Positions 25,562 through 36,032 of a DNA stretch of 64,000 bases are shown one piece after another. Both the position numbers and the translations under genes were made by a program. The stretch is from positions 1-64,000 of the forward strand of contig DATBRV010000127.1 in the NCBI GenBank assembly GCA_036560145.1, in the 5' to 3' direction. This DNA comes from DATBRV01 sp036560145 (lineage in GTDB: Bacteria > Myxococcota_A > UBA9160 > SMWR01). Numbering within the stretch: the stretch's first letter is position 1; each line of letters begins with the position of its first letter. The notes beneath the pieces were generated by a model that was not told the DNA's origin, ran no database searches, and worked only from the letters and a program-made list of their open reading frames with translations.

Positions 25562-26343
25562 CGGTACTTCGAGAAATCCGGAGGGCGCTTCTCGGCGAAG
25601 GCGCGGCGGCCTTCCTTCGCCTCCGCGGAGCTCCCGAAGCTGGCGAGGCCGGCGAAGGCGAGCTGGCCGATTCCCAGCACGTGCGCGGTGTCGGCGTTGA
25701 AGGAGGTCTTGAGGAAGCGCAGCGCGGTCGGCGAGAGCGCAGCGACCTCGCGCCCCCAGGCGCGCGCCTCGTCCAGCAGCTGCGCGGCCGGCACGATCTT
25801 GTTCACGAGCCCCCAGCGCTCGGCGGTCGCGGCGTCGTACTGGCGGCAGAAGAACCAGATCTCGCGGGCGCGCTTCTCTCCGACCACGCGCGCCAGAAAG
25901 GCCGTGCCGTAGCCCGCGTCGAAGGAGCCGACCCGCGGGCCGGCCTGCCCGAAGCGCGCGTGCTCGGCTGCGATCGTGACGTCGCAGACCACGTGCAGCA
26001 CGTGGCCGCCGCCGATCGCGAGCCCGTTGACGGCCGCGATCACCGGCTTGGGCAGGTCGCGGATCACCTGCTGGAGCCGCTCGATCTCGAACAGTCCGTT
26101 CTCGCTGGTGCCGTAGCTCCCGTGCTCCACGTACTCCTTCTGGTCGCCGCCCACGCAGAAGGCCCGCTCGCCCGCGCCGGTCAGGATCGCGCAGCGCACC
26201 TCGGGGTCCGTCCAGGCCCGGTGGAAGGCGTGGATCAGCTCCTCCACGGTGCGGCCGCGGAAGGCGTTCAGCCGCTCGGGTCTTGCGATCGTCAAGATCG
26301 CGTTCGGCGCCTCGACGGCATAGCGGATGTCCCGGTACTCCAT
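25558..26343 (-). CDS. Crotonase-family enzyme of the MenB/BadI branch
   Basis: 261 residues. The stretch AGPRVGSFDAGYGTAFLARVVGEKRAREIWF...CRQYDA and the ending RPPDFSKYR mark the branch holding MenB (dihydroxynaphthoyl-CoA synthase) and BadI (2-ketocyclohexanecarboxyl-CoA hydrolase). NAFRGRTVEEL, GAGERAFCVGGDQ and FNADTAH are closer to what I recall of BadI. The oxyanion-hole region is AIGGGHVLH. No other menaquinone or benzoate genes are in the window, so the ring substrate is unknown; generic enoyl-CoA hydratase activity is less likely. It is divergent from the hydrolase at 26433. Confidence 0.85.
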   Translation of the reverse strand: MEYRDIRYAVEAPNAILTIARPERLNAFRGRTVEELIHAFHRAWTDPEVRCAILTGAGERAFCVGGDQKEYVEHGSYGTSENGLFEIERLQQVIRDLPKPVIAAVNGLAIGGGHVLHVVCDVTIAAEHARFGQAGPRVGSFDAGYGTAFLARVVGEKRAREIWFFCRQYDAATAERWGLVNKIVPAAQLLDEARAWGREVAALSPTALRFLKTSFNADTAHVLGIGQLAFAGLASFGSSAEAKEGRRAFAEKRPPDFSKYR

Positions 26344-26432
26344 GCTCTTCTCCTTCTGGCCCCGAGCGCGCGCGCCGCGCGGAGCGGTTATCCTGGCGCG
26401 CCGCGTGGGCGCCGAGGAGCGTTGCTGGCCGA

Positions 26433-27290
26433 ATGTCCGACGAGCCCCGACCGATCGAGTTTCGCGGCCACGACGGACTCGTCCTGCGCGGCGACGACTT
26501 CGGGAGCCCGGACGCTCCGCCCGTGGTCCTGTTGCACGGCGGCGGCCAGACGCGGCACTCCTGGAGCGGCACCGCGCTCGCGCTCGCGCGCGAAGGCTGG
26601 CGGGCCCTCTCCCTCGACCTGCGCGGCCACGGCGAGAGCGACTGGTCGCCCAGCGGCGCCTACGATCTCGAGGACTTCGTGCGCGATCTCGCCGGGGTGG
26701 CGCACGCGCTGCCGAGGCCCCCGGTGGTGGTGGGCGCCTCGCTCGGGGGAATGACCGCGCTCTGCGCGGAAGGCGAGTCGCAGGACGGGCTGCTCGCCGC
26801 CGTCGTACTGGTCGACGTGACGCCGCGCCTCGAGCCGCGCGGGGTGATCCGCATCATCTCCTTCATGACCGATCGGCCGGAGGGGTTCGCCTCGCTCGAG
26901 GAGGCCGCCGACGCGGTGGCGGCCTACCGCGAGCATCGCGCGCGTCCGAGCGATCTGGCGGGGCTCGCCAAGAACCTGCGCCGCGGCGACGACGGCCGCT
27001 GGCGCTGGCACTGGGATCCGAAGTTCCTGAGCCGCGATCGCCACGTCGGCAATACCCTGACGCCGGGGCGGCTGCTCGGCGCGGCGCGCGGGCTGCGCGT
27101 CCCGACGCTGCTGGTGCGCGGGAAGCAGTCCGACGTCGTGAGCCTCGAGGGCGCCGCCGAGTTCCGGGAGGCGGCGCCGCACGCGCGCTTCGTCGACGTG
27201 TCGGGCGCCGGCCACATGGTCGCGGGCGACCGCAACGATCTCTTCACCGAGGCGGTGATCGGGTTCCTGCGCAGCGACGTCGCGCGCTGA
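26433..27290 (+). CDS. Alpha/beta-fold hydrolase
   Basis: 285 residues. The oxyanion-hole motif is VVLLHGGGQTRHSW, the nucleophile elbow VVGASLGG, the acid probably the Asp of RGKQSDVV, and the catalytic His is in SGAGHMV. The shape matches the haloperoxidase/epoxide-hydrolase-like group. It is divergent from the crotonase gene, 90 bp apart, which hints at joint control and perhaps action on the same ring-derived compound. The start at 26433 follows GAGGAG by a rather long spacer. Substrate unknown. Confidence 0.85.
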   Translation: MSDEPRPIEFRGHDGLVLRGDDFGSPDAPPVVLLHGGGQTRHSWSGTALALAREGWRALSLDLRGHGESDWSPSGAYDLEDFVRDLAGVAHALPRPPVVVGASLGGMTALCAEGESQDGLLAAVVLVDVTPRLEPRGVIRIISFMTDRPEGFASLEEAADAVAAYREHRARPSDLAGLAKNLRRGDDGRWRWHWDPKFLSRDRHVGNTLTPGRLLGAARGLRVPTLLVRGKQSDVVSLEGAAEFREAAPHARFVDVSGAGHMVAGDRNDLFTEAVIGFLRSDVAR

Positions 27291-27295
27291 CCCTC

Positions 27296-28444
27296 TCATG
27301 CGGTCCCCAGCCCCTTGAGCGGACTGGTGGAGCCGAGGTGCTCGATCACGGAGGCCGCCTGCGCGCGCTCCTCCACCAGCGAGCGCGCCACCGCCGCGGC
27401 CAGCCGCGGCTCCGCCAGGAAGTGCATGCTGTAGGTCGGGCGGGCCTCGAAGCCGCGCAGATACTTGTAATCGCCCCCGGCGCCCGGCTCGAAGCGCGCG
27501 ATCCCGTGCGCGATGGCCCATTCGATCGCGGCGTAGTAGCAGACGTTGAAGTGCAGATGGCGAAGCTCGCGAAGCGCCCCCCAGTAGCGCCCATAGAGCG
27601 CGTCGTCCTTCACGATGTTGGCGGTCGCCGCGACCAGAACGCCATCCTGGCGCGCCACCAGGCAGCACAGCCGGTGGCGGAAGCGCCGGGCCAGCAGCTC
27701 GAAGAAGGCGAGGTTCAGGTACTGCCGGCCCCAGACATGCTGCTCGACGGTGGAGAGATAGCAGCGGTAGATCGGCTCGATCAGCTCGTCGCCGATCTCG
27801 TCGCCGCGCAGCACCTGGATCTCGACGCCCTGCTCGGCGAGCGCGCGCCGCTCGCGGCGGATCTGGTTGCGCCGCTTGCTGCGGAACGCGCCGAGGTAGT
27901 CCTCGAATTCGCGATAGCCGGCGTTGCGCCAGTGGTACTGGAGGCCGATCCGGAGCAGGTAGCCGGACGCTTCCAGCGGCGCGATCTCGTCCTCGCGGCA
28001 GAAGTTCACGTGCACGCCCGAGAAGCCGCTGCCGAGGCAGAGCTCGCGCAGCGCGCCCGCCAGCGCGCGCAACGCGGGCTCCCGGTCGCGGCCCTCGGCC
28101 ACCAGCAGGCGTCCGCCCGTGACGGGCGTGAAGGGCACGCCCACCAGCAGCTTCGGGTAGTAGGGGATCCCGGCGCGGGAAGCGGCGTCCGCCCAGGCGA
28201 AATCGAAGACGAACTCGCCCTCGCTGTGCTGCTTCACGTAGAGCGGACAGGCGGCGATCAGCCGGCCGGCCTCGCGCAGCACCAGCGGCCGCGGCTCCCA
28301 GCCGCTGGCGCCGCCCAGCGTCCCGGCCTCCTCGAGGCTCGCGAGCCAGTCCCACTCGAGGAAGGGCGATCCGGCGCCCACCAGGGCGTTCCACTCCTCG
28401 CGCGGGACCCCGGCGATCCCCTCCAGCAGCTCGAACTCGGCCAT
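27296..28444 (-). CDS. GNAT-fold acyltransferase, DUF482/FemAB-like
   Basis: 382 residues. It resembles the PF04339 (DUF482) proteins: PFLEWDWLASLEEAG near the start, AACPLYVKQHSEGEFVFD, KLLVGVPFTPVTG, GVHVNFCREDE, and the second half with RRNQIRRERR and ARFEPGAGGDYKYLRGFEARPTYS. Such proteins are thought to transfer an amino acid or acyl group, by analogy with FemABX, but a substrate is not established. The start ATG is 42 bp from clpS on the other strand. Given ClpS next door, a link to the N-end-rule pathway is conceivable but unproven. Confidence 0.85.
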   Translation of the reverse strand: MAEFELLEGIAGVPREEWNALVGAGSPFLEWDWLASLEEAGTLGGASGWEPRPLVLREAGRLIAACPLYVKQHSEGEFVFDFAWADAASRAGIPYYPKLLVGVPFTPVTGGRLLVAEGRDREPALRALAGALRELCLGSGFSGVHVNFCREDEIAPLEASGYLLRIGLQYHWRNAGYREFEDYLGAFRSKRRNQIRRERRALAEQGVEIQVLRGDEIGDELIEPIYRCYLSTVEQHVWGRQYLNLAFFELLARRFRHRLCCLVARQDGVLVAATANIVKDDALYGRYWGALRELRHLHFNVCYYAAIEWAIAHGIARFEPGAGGDYKYLRGFEARPTYSMHFLAEPRLAAAVARSLVEERAQAASVIEHLGSTSPLKGLGTA

Positions 28445-28486
28445 TCCAACCCAGTCTAGCGAGCAGCACCTGCTAATCTTTCGGTC

Positions 28487-28845
28487 ATGCCGAAAGACCC
28501 GGTCGGACCCGGCCCGGGGGACGGCGGCGGGCTCGCCGGCCTGGCGGATCCCCGGCGAGAGGGAGCCGTCGCCACCGAGACGCGCCGCAAGGTCGCCCGC
28601 CCCGCGCGCTTCAAGGTGCTCTTGTTCAACGACGACTACACGCCGATGGAGTTCGTGGTGGACATCCTCGAACGCATCTTCGAGAAGAGCCCGTCGGCGG
28701 CGACGCGGATCATGCTCGAGATCCACAACGGGGGGATCGGGGTGGCGGGGGTCTACGTGCTCGAGGTGGCCGAGACCAAGGTCGCGCAGGTGCACCATGC
28801 CGCCGAGGAGCGCGGCTACCCGCTGCGCGCCGGGGTGGAGAAGGA

Positions 28846-28849
<4 letters not shown>
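28487..28849 (+). CDS. clpS: ATP-dependent Clp protease adaptor ClpS
   Basis: 120 residues. The core, about residues 40-118, holds the N-end-rule binding signature FKVLLFNDDYTPMEFVVDIL and the helix with VAETKVAQVHHAAEERGYPLR. It binds proteins with bulky hydrophobic N termini and hands them to ClpA. The first 35 residues form a Gly/Pro-rich flexible arm, as usual. The stop overlaps the clpA start (ATGA), so the two are translationally coupled. Confidence 0.96.
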
Positions 28850-31107
<2,258 letters not shown>

Positions 31108-31113
31108 GGCGGA

Positions 31114-33066
31114 TCACCGGCTCCGGAACCGCTTGCCGAGCAGCAGCGCTTCCGCCACCTGGAGCAGGGCGGCCCCGTCGCGGTGCTCCTCGCGCAGACG
31201 AGGCGTGAGGGGCGTCGGCACCAGGCCGGAGCCGTCGGGGCCGCGCTGGAAGGCGAGCTCTTCGCCGTTCTCGAGGAAGATTCCGAGCCGGGGACCCCGC
31301 AGCAGGGCGATGCGCTTGCGGTCGTAGACCATCGGCGCGAAGCCCTCGCCGTCCGGCCGGGCCAGCACGTCCTCGCCGAAGGCGGTGGTCGGATGGGCGC
31401 CGCCCAGGATCCCCATCAGGGTAGGAACGACGTCGAGCTGGCTGGTCACGCGCGCGATCCGGCGAGGCGCGAGGTGGGCGGGCGCCAGGAACAGCGCCGG
31501 CACCCGGAACTCGTCGATCGGCACCAGCTCCCGCCCGCGCAGGTGTACGCCGTGGTCTCCCACGAACACGAAGAGGGTGTCGTCGAAGAACTCCTTCTCT
31601 CGCGCTTCGCGGATCAAGGCGCCCAGCGCCCAGTCCGCGTAGAGGAAGTTGTCGAGCTCGGCGAGCTCGAAGCCGGGCGGGACGGGCGTATCCCGCGGCA
31701 GCGGGTCGACGCGGCCGGCCGGAAACTCCCAGGGCGAGTGGAGCGAGACGGTGAGGATCACGGCCAGCACCGGCCGGCCGGCGGCGGAGCGGCGCTCGAC
31801 CTCGGAGAGGGCGCGCCGGAAGACGTCCTCGTCGGAGGCGCCCCAGGCGCCGCGGAACCGGGCGTCTGCGAAGTCCCGCTCCTCGAGGAACACGTCGAAG
31901 CCGTTGCCGACGAAGAATCCGCGCATGTCGTCGAAGATCCCCTGCCCCCCGTACAGGAACAGGGTGTCGTAGCCCCGCTCGCGCAGCGTGGTCGCCAGCG
32001 TCTCGAAGCCGTGCTGCGCTTGCGGCCGGCGGATCGCCGCGACACCCGGAAGCGACGGGAACGAGGACAGGATCGCCTCCAGACCCTGCACCGTGCGCTC
32101 GCCCGTGGCGAAGCAGTTCGCGAGCAGCACGCCTTCCCGGGCGAGGCGGTCGAGCTCGGGCGTGAGGGCGGGCGAGCCTCCGAGCGCGCCCACCAGGCGG
32201 GCCGTGAAGCTCTCCATCACCACCAGCACCACGTTCAGCGGCTTCTCGCGCGCCGGCGCGTCGATCCGGCGCGCGAGCGGGCTGGGCGCGCCCTCGAGCC
32301 AGGTTCCCGCGAGCTGGGCGCGGGCGCGTGCCAGCGCCTCCGGCTCGGGCAGCGGCGGCAGCACCGACGCGAGCGGGCGGTAGACGTCGCTCCGCCGCAG
32401 CCACGCCTCGCTGGCCAGGTTCAGGACCCCGGAGGCGGCGATCTCGTTGGCCACCCGGTTCGAGGTGCGCGCGGCGAAGGCGGGGTTGAGGGCGCGGTGG
32501 TCGAGTGTCCCGCGCATGGCGAGCCCGGCGAGGACCCCGCAGAGCAGGGCGCCCGCGCGGTCGGCGAGCGGGCCCGGCCGGCCGGCGGGCGCGCGCCGGG
32601 CGAGCCTTCGTTGCAGCCAGGCCGCGAGCAGCGCGCCGGCGAGCGCGAGCGCCAGGATGCGGCCCACCGGGTAGCCCGAGAGCAGCGTCGCCACCACCTC
32701 GGGATCGCCGGCGTGCTCGAGCACCAGGTAGTTCGGCCGGAGGTCGTAGTAGTCGAAGAAGTACCAGCCCCCGATCTCGGCCGCGCAGAGCAGGAAGAAG
32801 ACCAGGCCGGCGTGCCAGCCGAGCGCCGCCAGGCAGCCGGAGAGCCAGCGCTCGGGCGTCAGCAGCAGCAACACCGAGATGGGTAGAACGATGGAGCCCG
32901 CAATCACGCCGTCGAGGCGCAGGCCGGTCAGGAAGAGGTCCGCGACCTGGCTCGCGCGGAGCCCCGCGAGATCGCCGGTGCGCGCGAGCGCGAGGCCAGC
33001 GCGGGAGAGGCTGGGGATCGCCAGGCACAGCGCCGCCAGGACCCCGCACCATGTCGTTCGGCGCAT
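31114..33066 (-). CDS. LtaS-like sulfatase/phosphoglycerol transferase, inner membrane
   Basis: 650 residues. About five hydrophobic helices occupy residues 1-195 (for example IAGSIVLPISVLLLL and LALALAGALLAAWL). The extracytoplasmic sulfatase-fold domain begins VVLVVMESFTARLVGALGG; the nucleophile is probably the Thr of ATGERTVQGLEA, as in LtaS, and the metal site includes VFVGDHGVHLRG. The family transfers phosphoglycerol, phosphoethanolamine or similar head groups to polymers or glycans. In a Gram-negative with phosphatidylcholine synthase, a glucan- or lipid-modifying role is plausible. A strong hairpin (33074-33108) covers the ribosome-binding region. Confidence 0.85.
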   Translation of the reverse strand: MRRTTWCGVLAALCLAIPSLSRAGLALARTGDLAGLRASQVADLFLTGLRLDGVIAGSIVLPISVLLLLTPERWLSGCLAALGWHAGLVFFLLCAAEIGGWYFFDYYDLRPNYLVLEHAGDPEVVATLLSGYPVGRILALALAGALLAAWLQRRLARRAPAGRPGPLADRAGALLCGVLAGLAMRGTLDHRALNPAFAARTSNRVANEIAASGVLNLASEAWLRRSDVYRPLASVLPPLPEPEALARARAQLAGTWLEGAPSPLARRIDAPAREKPLNVVLVVMESFTARLVGALGGSPALTPELDRLAREGVLLANCFATGERTVQGLEAILSSFPSLPGVAAIRRPQAQHGFETLATTLRERGYDTLFLYGGQGIFDDMRGFFVGNGFDVFLEERDFADARFRGAWGASDEDVFRRALSEVERRSAAGRPVLAVILTVSLHSPWEFPAGRVDPLPRDTPVPPGFELAELDNFLYADWALGALIREAREKEFFDDTLFVFVGDHGVHLRGRELVPIDEFRVPALFLAPAHLAPRRIARVTSQLDVVPTLMGILGGAHPTTAFGEDVLARPDGEGFAPMVYDRKRIALLRGPRLGIFLENGEELAFQRGPDGSGLVPTPLTPRLREEHRDGAALLQVAEALLLGKRFRSR

Positions 33067-33073
33067 CGAGACT

Positions 33074-33108
33074 CCACGCCGCCGCGTCGGGAGGACGCGG
33101 CGGCGTGG
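33074..33108 (-). promoter_or_regulatory. 15-bp perfect hairpin over the sulfatase ribosome-binding site
   Basis: Arms at 33074-33088 and 33094-33108 are perfectly complementary (15 bp, GC-rich) around a GGGAG loop. On the minus strand it lies between the gene ending at 33154 and the ATG at 33066; the likely GGAG ribosome-binding site straddles the base of the stem. There is no T tract, so translational control is as likely as termination. Confidence 0.5.
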
Positions 33109-33153
33109 GTTGCATGCTAGCTCCGGAGGCGGGAGCCCTTCGGGCGCCGGTCG

Positions 33154-33636
33154 CTACCAGCCCCGGCCGTGTCCGCCGCGGTTCTTCTTGCCATGGCCGC
33201 GGTGACCGCGATCGTCGTCGTAGTCGTTGTTCCAGCGCTCGTTGTAGCCGTAGCGCTGGTTGTAGCCGTACTGGTTGCCGTAGTAGCCGTGGCTCGAAGC
33301 GCAGCTCCTGCCGTGGCGGTGCCCCTTCGGGTACTTCACCACCACCGTGCGCGGCCCGTAGTAGGCCCCGTAGCCGGGCCCGTAGTAGGCGACCGGTGCG
33401 ACCGGCACCGGTACCACGGCCGGGAAGTACCCGCCCGTGAGGATCTGGAGACCCACGTTGACGGCCCCATAGGCCGCGATCCGGCCCAGCTGGTCCTCGA
33501 ACCCGTTCTGGAACTCGTTGTTCGCGCGGGCGGGACCCGCGGCGATCAGCGCGACCGCCCCGGCCAGCGCCGCCAGCGCGACGAACCCGGAATTCCGAGC
33601 CAGGATGGCCTGATCCGATGTCTCTTGCCGCATCAC
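33154..33636 (-). CDS. Secreted Tyr/Gly/His-rich protein, unknown function
   Basis: 160 residues with two adjacent Met starts; AAGGGGG stands 6-12 bases upstream. A signal peptide ends near GPARA (about residue 38). The mature part has a short hydrophobic region (AAYGAVNVGLQILTGGYFPAVV), then low-complexity segments: YYGPGYGAYYGPR, YGYNQRYGYNER, and a basic His/Gly/Lys tail. Such compositions suggest a surface or matrix protein with weak metal or nucleic acid affinity. No family recognised. The Met1 start and normal codon use suggest a true gene. Confidence 0.65.
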   Translation of the reverse strand: MMRQETSDQAILARNSGFVALAALAGAVALIAAGPARANNEFQNGFEDQLGRIAAYGAVNVGLQILTGGYFPAVVPVPVAPVAYYGPGYGAYYGPRTVVVKYPKGHRHGRSCASSHGYYGNQYGYNQRYGYNERWNNDYDDDRGHRGHGKKNRGGHGRGW

Positions 33637-33714
33637 GAACCCCCTTTTCTGCGCCGGGCCGGGCTTCCGGACCTCGGCGAACCGGTCGTGAGACGCCGCT
33701 GCGGGGGGCGGTAT

Positions 33715-35040
33715 TCAGCGGATCCGGCCGCGCCGGAACGACCAGGTGAGCCAGACGGTCCGGGCCAGGTGGTCGATCGTGAGGGCGTACCAGACCCAGA
33801 TCACGTCCGTGCGCAGCACGAAGGCCAGGAAGAAGGCGATCGGCGTGCGCAGCAGCCAGTTGCCGACCGTCGCTGCGATGAAGGGGGTCCAGGTATCGCC
33901 CGCGCCCCGATGCGCTCCGCCGAGCGCGAAGTGCGCCTGGAGGAAGGGCTGCGAGAGCGCCAGGCAGAGCAGGAACGGCCCCAGCGCCTCGATGATGGCC
34001 GGGTCGTCCGTGAAGAGTCTTCCGAGAGGCTCGCGCGCCAGCGCGCAGAGCGCCCCCAGCGGCACCGCGATCCCGATCGCCATCCGGGTCGCGCGCCAGC
34101 CCGCCTGCAACGCCTCGACCGGTCGGCCCGCCCCCAGGGCCTGGCCCACCAGCGTGGAGGCCGCGACCCCGAATCCCGTGCCCGGGATCCAGGAGAACGC
34201 GAGGATCCGAATCCCCACGGTGTAGGCGGCGATCGCGACGGTTCCGTAGACGGAGAGCACGCGGAAGTAGGCCAGCAGCGCGAGGTTCATCGCGAGGCGC
34301 TCGCCGACCCCGGGCAGCGCGATCCGCACCACCTCGCGCAGGACTCCGCGCGCGGTGCGGAAGTCGCGCCGCTCGAGCGCGATCGGCGAATCGCGCTTCG
34401 AAGTGGCCAGGATGCTGGCGTAGAGCGCCAGGCCGAGGGCCTGCGAGGCGAGCGTCGCGAGGCCCGCGCCCACCAGGCCGAGCTTGGGCACGCCCAGGCC
34501 GCCGAAGATCAGCACCGCGTTCAGGCCGATCTTCGCGGCCGTCACCACCACCGCGATCAGCATGGGCAGCCGCGTGTTGCGATCGGCGCGCAGCGCGCTC
34601 TCCAGCGTGATCGAGACGGAGAGGAACACGGTCGAGAGCAGGATCAGGAACAGGTACGGGATGGCCTCGTCGATCACGGCCGGCTCGGCGCCCAGGCCGC
34701 CCAGGTACCAGCGCGGGGCGGCCAGGATGATCGCGAGGAAGAGCAGGGCGGTGGCGAGCGCGACGATCAGCGACCCCGCCAGCGCCACGCGGGCGCCGGG
34801 GCGGTCGCCGGCGCCGATCGCGCGCGCCATCAGCGCGACGCAGGCGGTGCCGATCGCGAAGAGCACGGCCTGCGCGAGGTTGAAGAACTGCGAGGCGTAG
34901 CCGACCGCGGCGACCGCGTCCGGCCCGAGGCGCCCGACCATCGCGATGTCGACCAGACCGACCGCGCTGACCAGCACCTGGGCGAGCATCACCGGCCAGG
35001 AGAGGATGAGGATTTCCCGGTATCCGCCCGCCTGCGGCAC
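33715..35040 (-). CDS. MATE-family multidrug/metabolite exporter
   Basis: 441 residues with about 12 hydrophobic segments and the two-fold MATE layout: SWPVMLAQVLVSAVGLVDIAMVGRLGPDAVAAVG in the first half, and AAYTVGIRILAFSWIPGTGFGVAASTLVGQALGAG in the second. Expected to use a sodium or proton gradient to expel cations or metabolites. It starts with a GTG directly adjacent to the ispH stop (no intervening base), so it is co-translated with ispH. Substrate not evident. Confidence 0.93.
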   Translation of the reverse strand: MPQAGGYREILILSWPVMLAQVLVSAVGLVDIAMVGRLGPDAVAAVGYASQFFNLAQAVLFAIGTACVALMARAIGAGDRPGARVALAGSLIVALATALLFLAIILAAPRWYLGGLGAEPAVIDEAIPYLFLILLSTVFLSVSITLESALRADRNTRLPMLIAVVVTAAKIGLNAVLIFGGLGVPKLGLVGAGLATLASQALGLALYASILATSKRDSPIALERRDFRTARGVLREVVRIALPGVGERLAMNLALLAYFRVLSVYGTVAIAAYTVGIRILAFSWIPGTGFGVAASTLVGQALGAGRPVEALQAGWRATRMAIGIAVPLGALCALAREPLGRLFTDDPAIIEALGPFLLCLALSQPFLQAHFALGGAHRGAGDTWTPFIAATVGNWLLRTPIAFFLAFVLRTDVIWVWYALTIDHLARTVWLTWSFRRGRIR

Positions 35041-35967
35041 TCAGCGCAATTGTGCGGGAAGCTGGAAGGTGACGCCCTCGTCGACCGGGGGCAGCGCGCT
35101 CACCTCCGCCCGGCCGCCGGCGAGCCGCTCGAGCCGGGCGACCACCTCCTCGACCAGCACCTCGGGCGCCGAGGCTCCCGCCGTGACGCCCACGCAGCGC
35201 GCTCCCTCGATCCAGGCCGGATCGATCTCGGCGGCGGTCTGCACCAGATACGCGCGCGCGCCGCGCTTGCCGGCGAGCTCGACCAGGCGGCTGCTGTTGG
35301 AGGATTCCGGGGCGCCGACCACGATCACCACCTCGGCGCGCTCCGTCAGCTCCTTGACCGCGTTCTGGCGGTTCTGGGTCGCGTAGCAGATGTCATCCTT
35401 GCGCGGCAGGCGGATCGCGGGGAAGCGCAGCCGGAGCGCTTCCAGGATCTCGCGCGTGTCGTCGACGGAGAGGGTCGTCTGCGTCACGCAGCCGAGCCGT
35501 TCGGGATCCCGCACCTCGAGCGCTGCCACGTCGCCGACCGATTGCACCAGGTGCATCCGCTGCGGCGCGTGCCCCATCGTGCCCTCCACTTCCACGTGTC
35601 CCTTGTGTCCGACCAGCACGATGTCCATGCCCTCGCGCGCCATCCGCGCGGCCTCGACGTGGACCTTGGTCACCAGCGGGCAGGTCGCGTCGATCACGCG
35701 CAGGCCCCGCTCCTGGGCCGCCGTGCGCACCGCCGGCGAGACGCCGTGGGCGCTGAAGATCAGCAGCGCGCCGCTCGGGACCTGGCTGGGGTCGTCGACG
35801 AAGACGGCGCCCTTGGCGCGCAGCGCTTCGACGACGTGGCGATTGTGGACGATCTCGTGGCGGACATAGACGGGCGGCCCGTAGCGCTCGAGCGCGAGAT
35901 CGACGATCTCGATGGCCCGGTCCACGCCCGCGCAGAAGCCTCGGGGATTGGCAAGCAGTACGCGCAT
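35041..35967 (-). CDS. ispH: 4-hydroxy-3-methylbut-2-enyl diphosphate reductase
   Basis: 308 residues, last step of the MEP isoprenoid pathway, making IPP and DMAPP. The cluster-binding cysteines are Cys12 (RGFCAGVDRA), Cys96 (DATCPLVTKVH) and Cys194 (DDICYATQNRQ), and the proton-relay Glu126 lies in HVEVEGTMGH. AHGVSP and ESSNSSRL are typical substrate-binding segments. It lacks the long N-terminal extension of plastid forms. It is divergent from the acyl-CoA dehydrogenase gene at 36033. Confidence 0.98.
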   Translation of the reverse strand: MRVLLANPRGFCAGVDRAIEIVDLALERYGPPVYVRHEIVHNRHVVEALRAKGAVFVDDPSQVPSGALLIFSAHGVSPAVRTAAQERGLRVIDATCPLVTKVHVEAARMAREGMDIVLVGHKGHVEVEGTMGHAPQRMHLVQSVGDVAALEVRDPERLGCVTQTTLSVDDTREILEALRLRFPAIRLPRKDDICYATQNRQNAVKELTERAEVVIVVGAPESSNSSRLVELAGKRGARAYLVQTAAEIDPAWIEGARCVGVTAGASAPEVLVEEVVARLERLAGGRAEVSALPPVDEGVTFQLPAQLR

Positions 35968-36032
35968 CGACGGGAAGTTAGCGCTAGAATTTGCCCCCTC
36001 GCCGCCGGGCCGGCGGCCAACCGAGGACCCCC

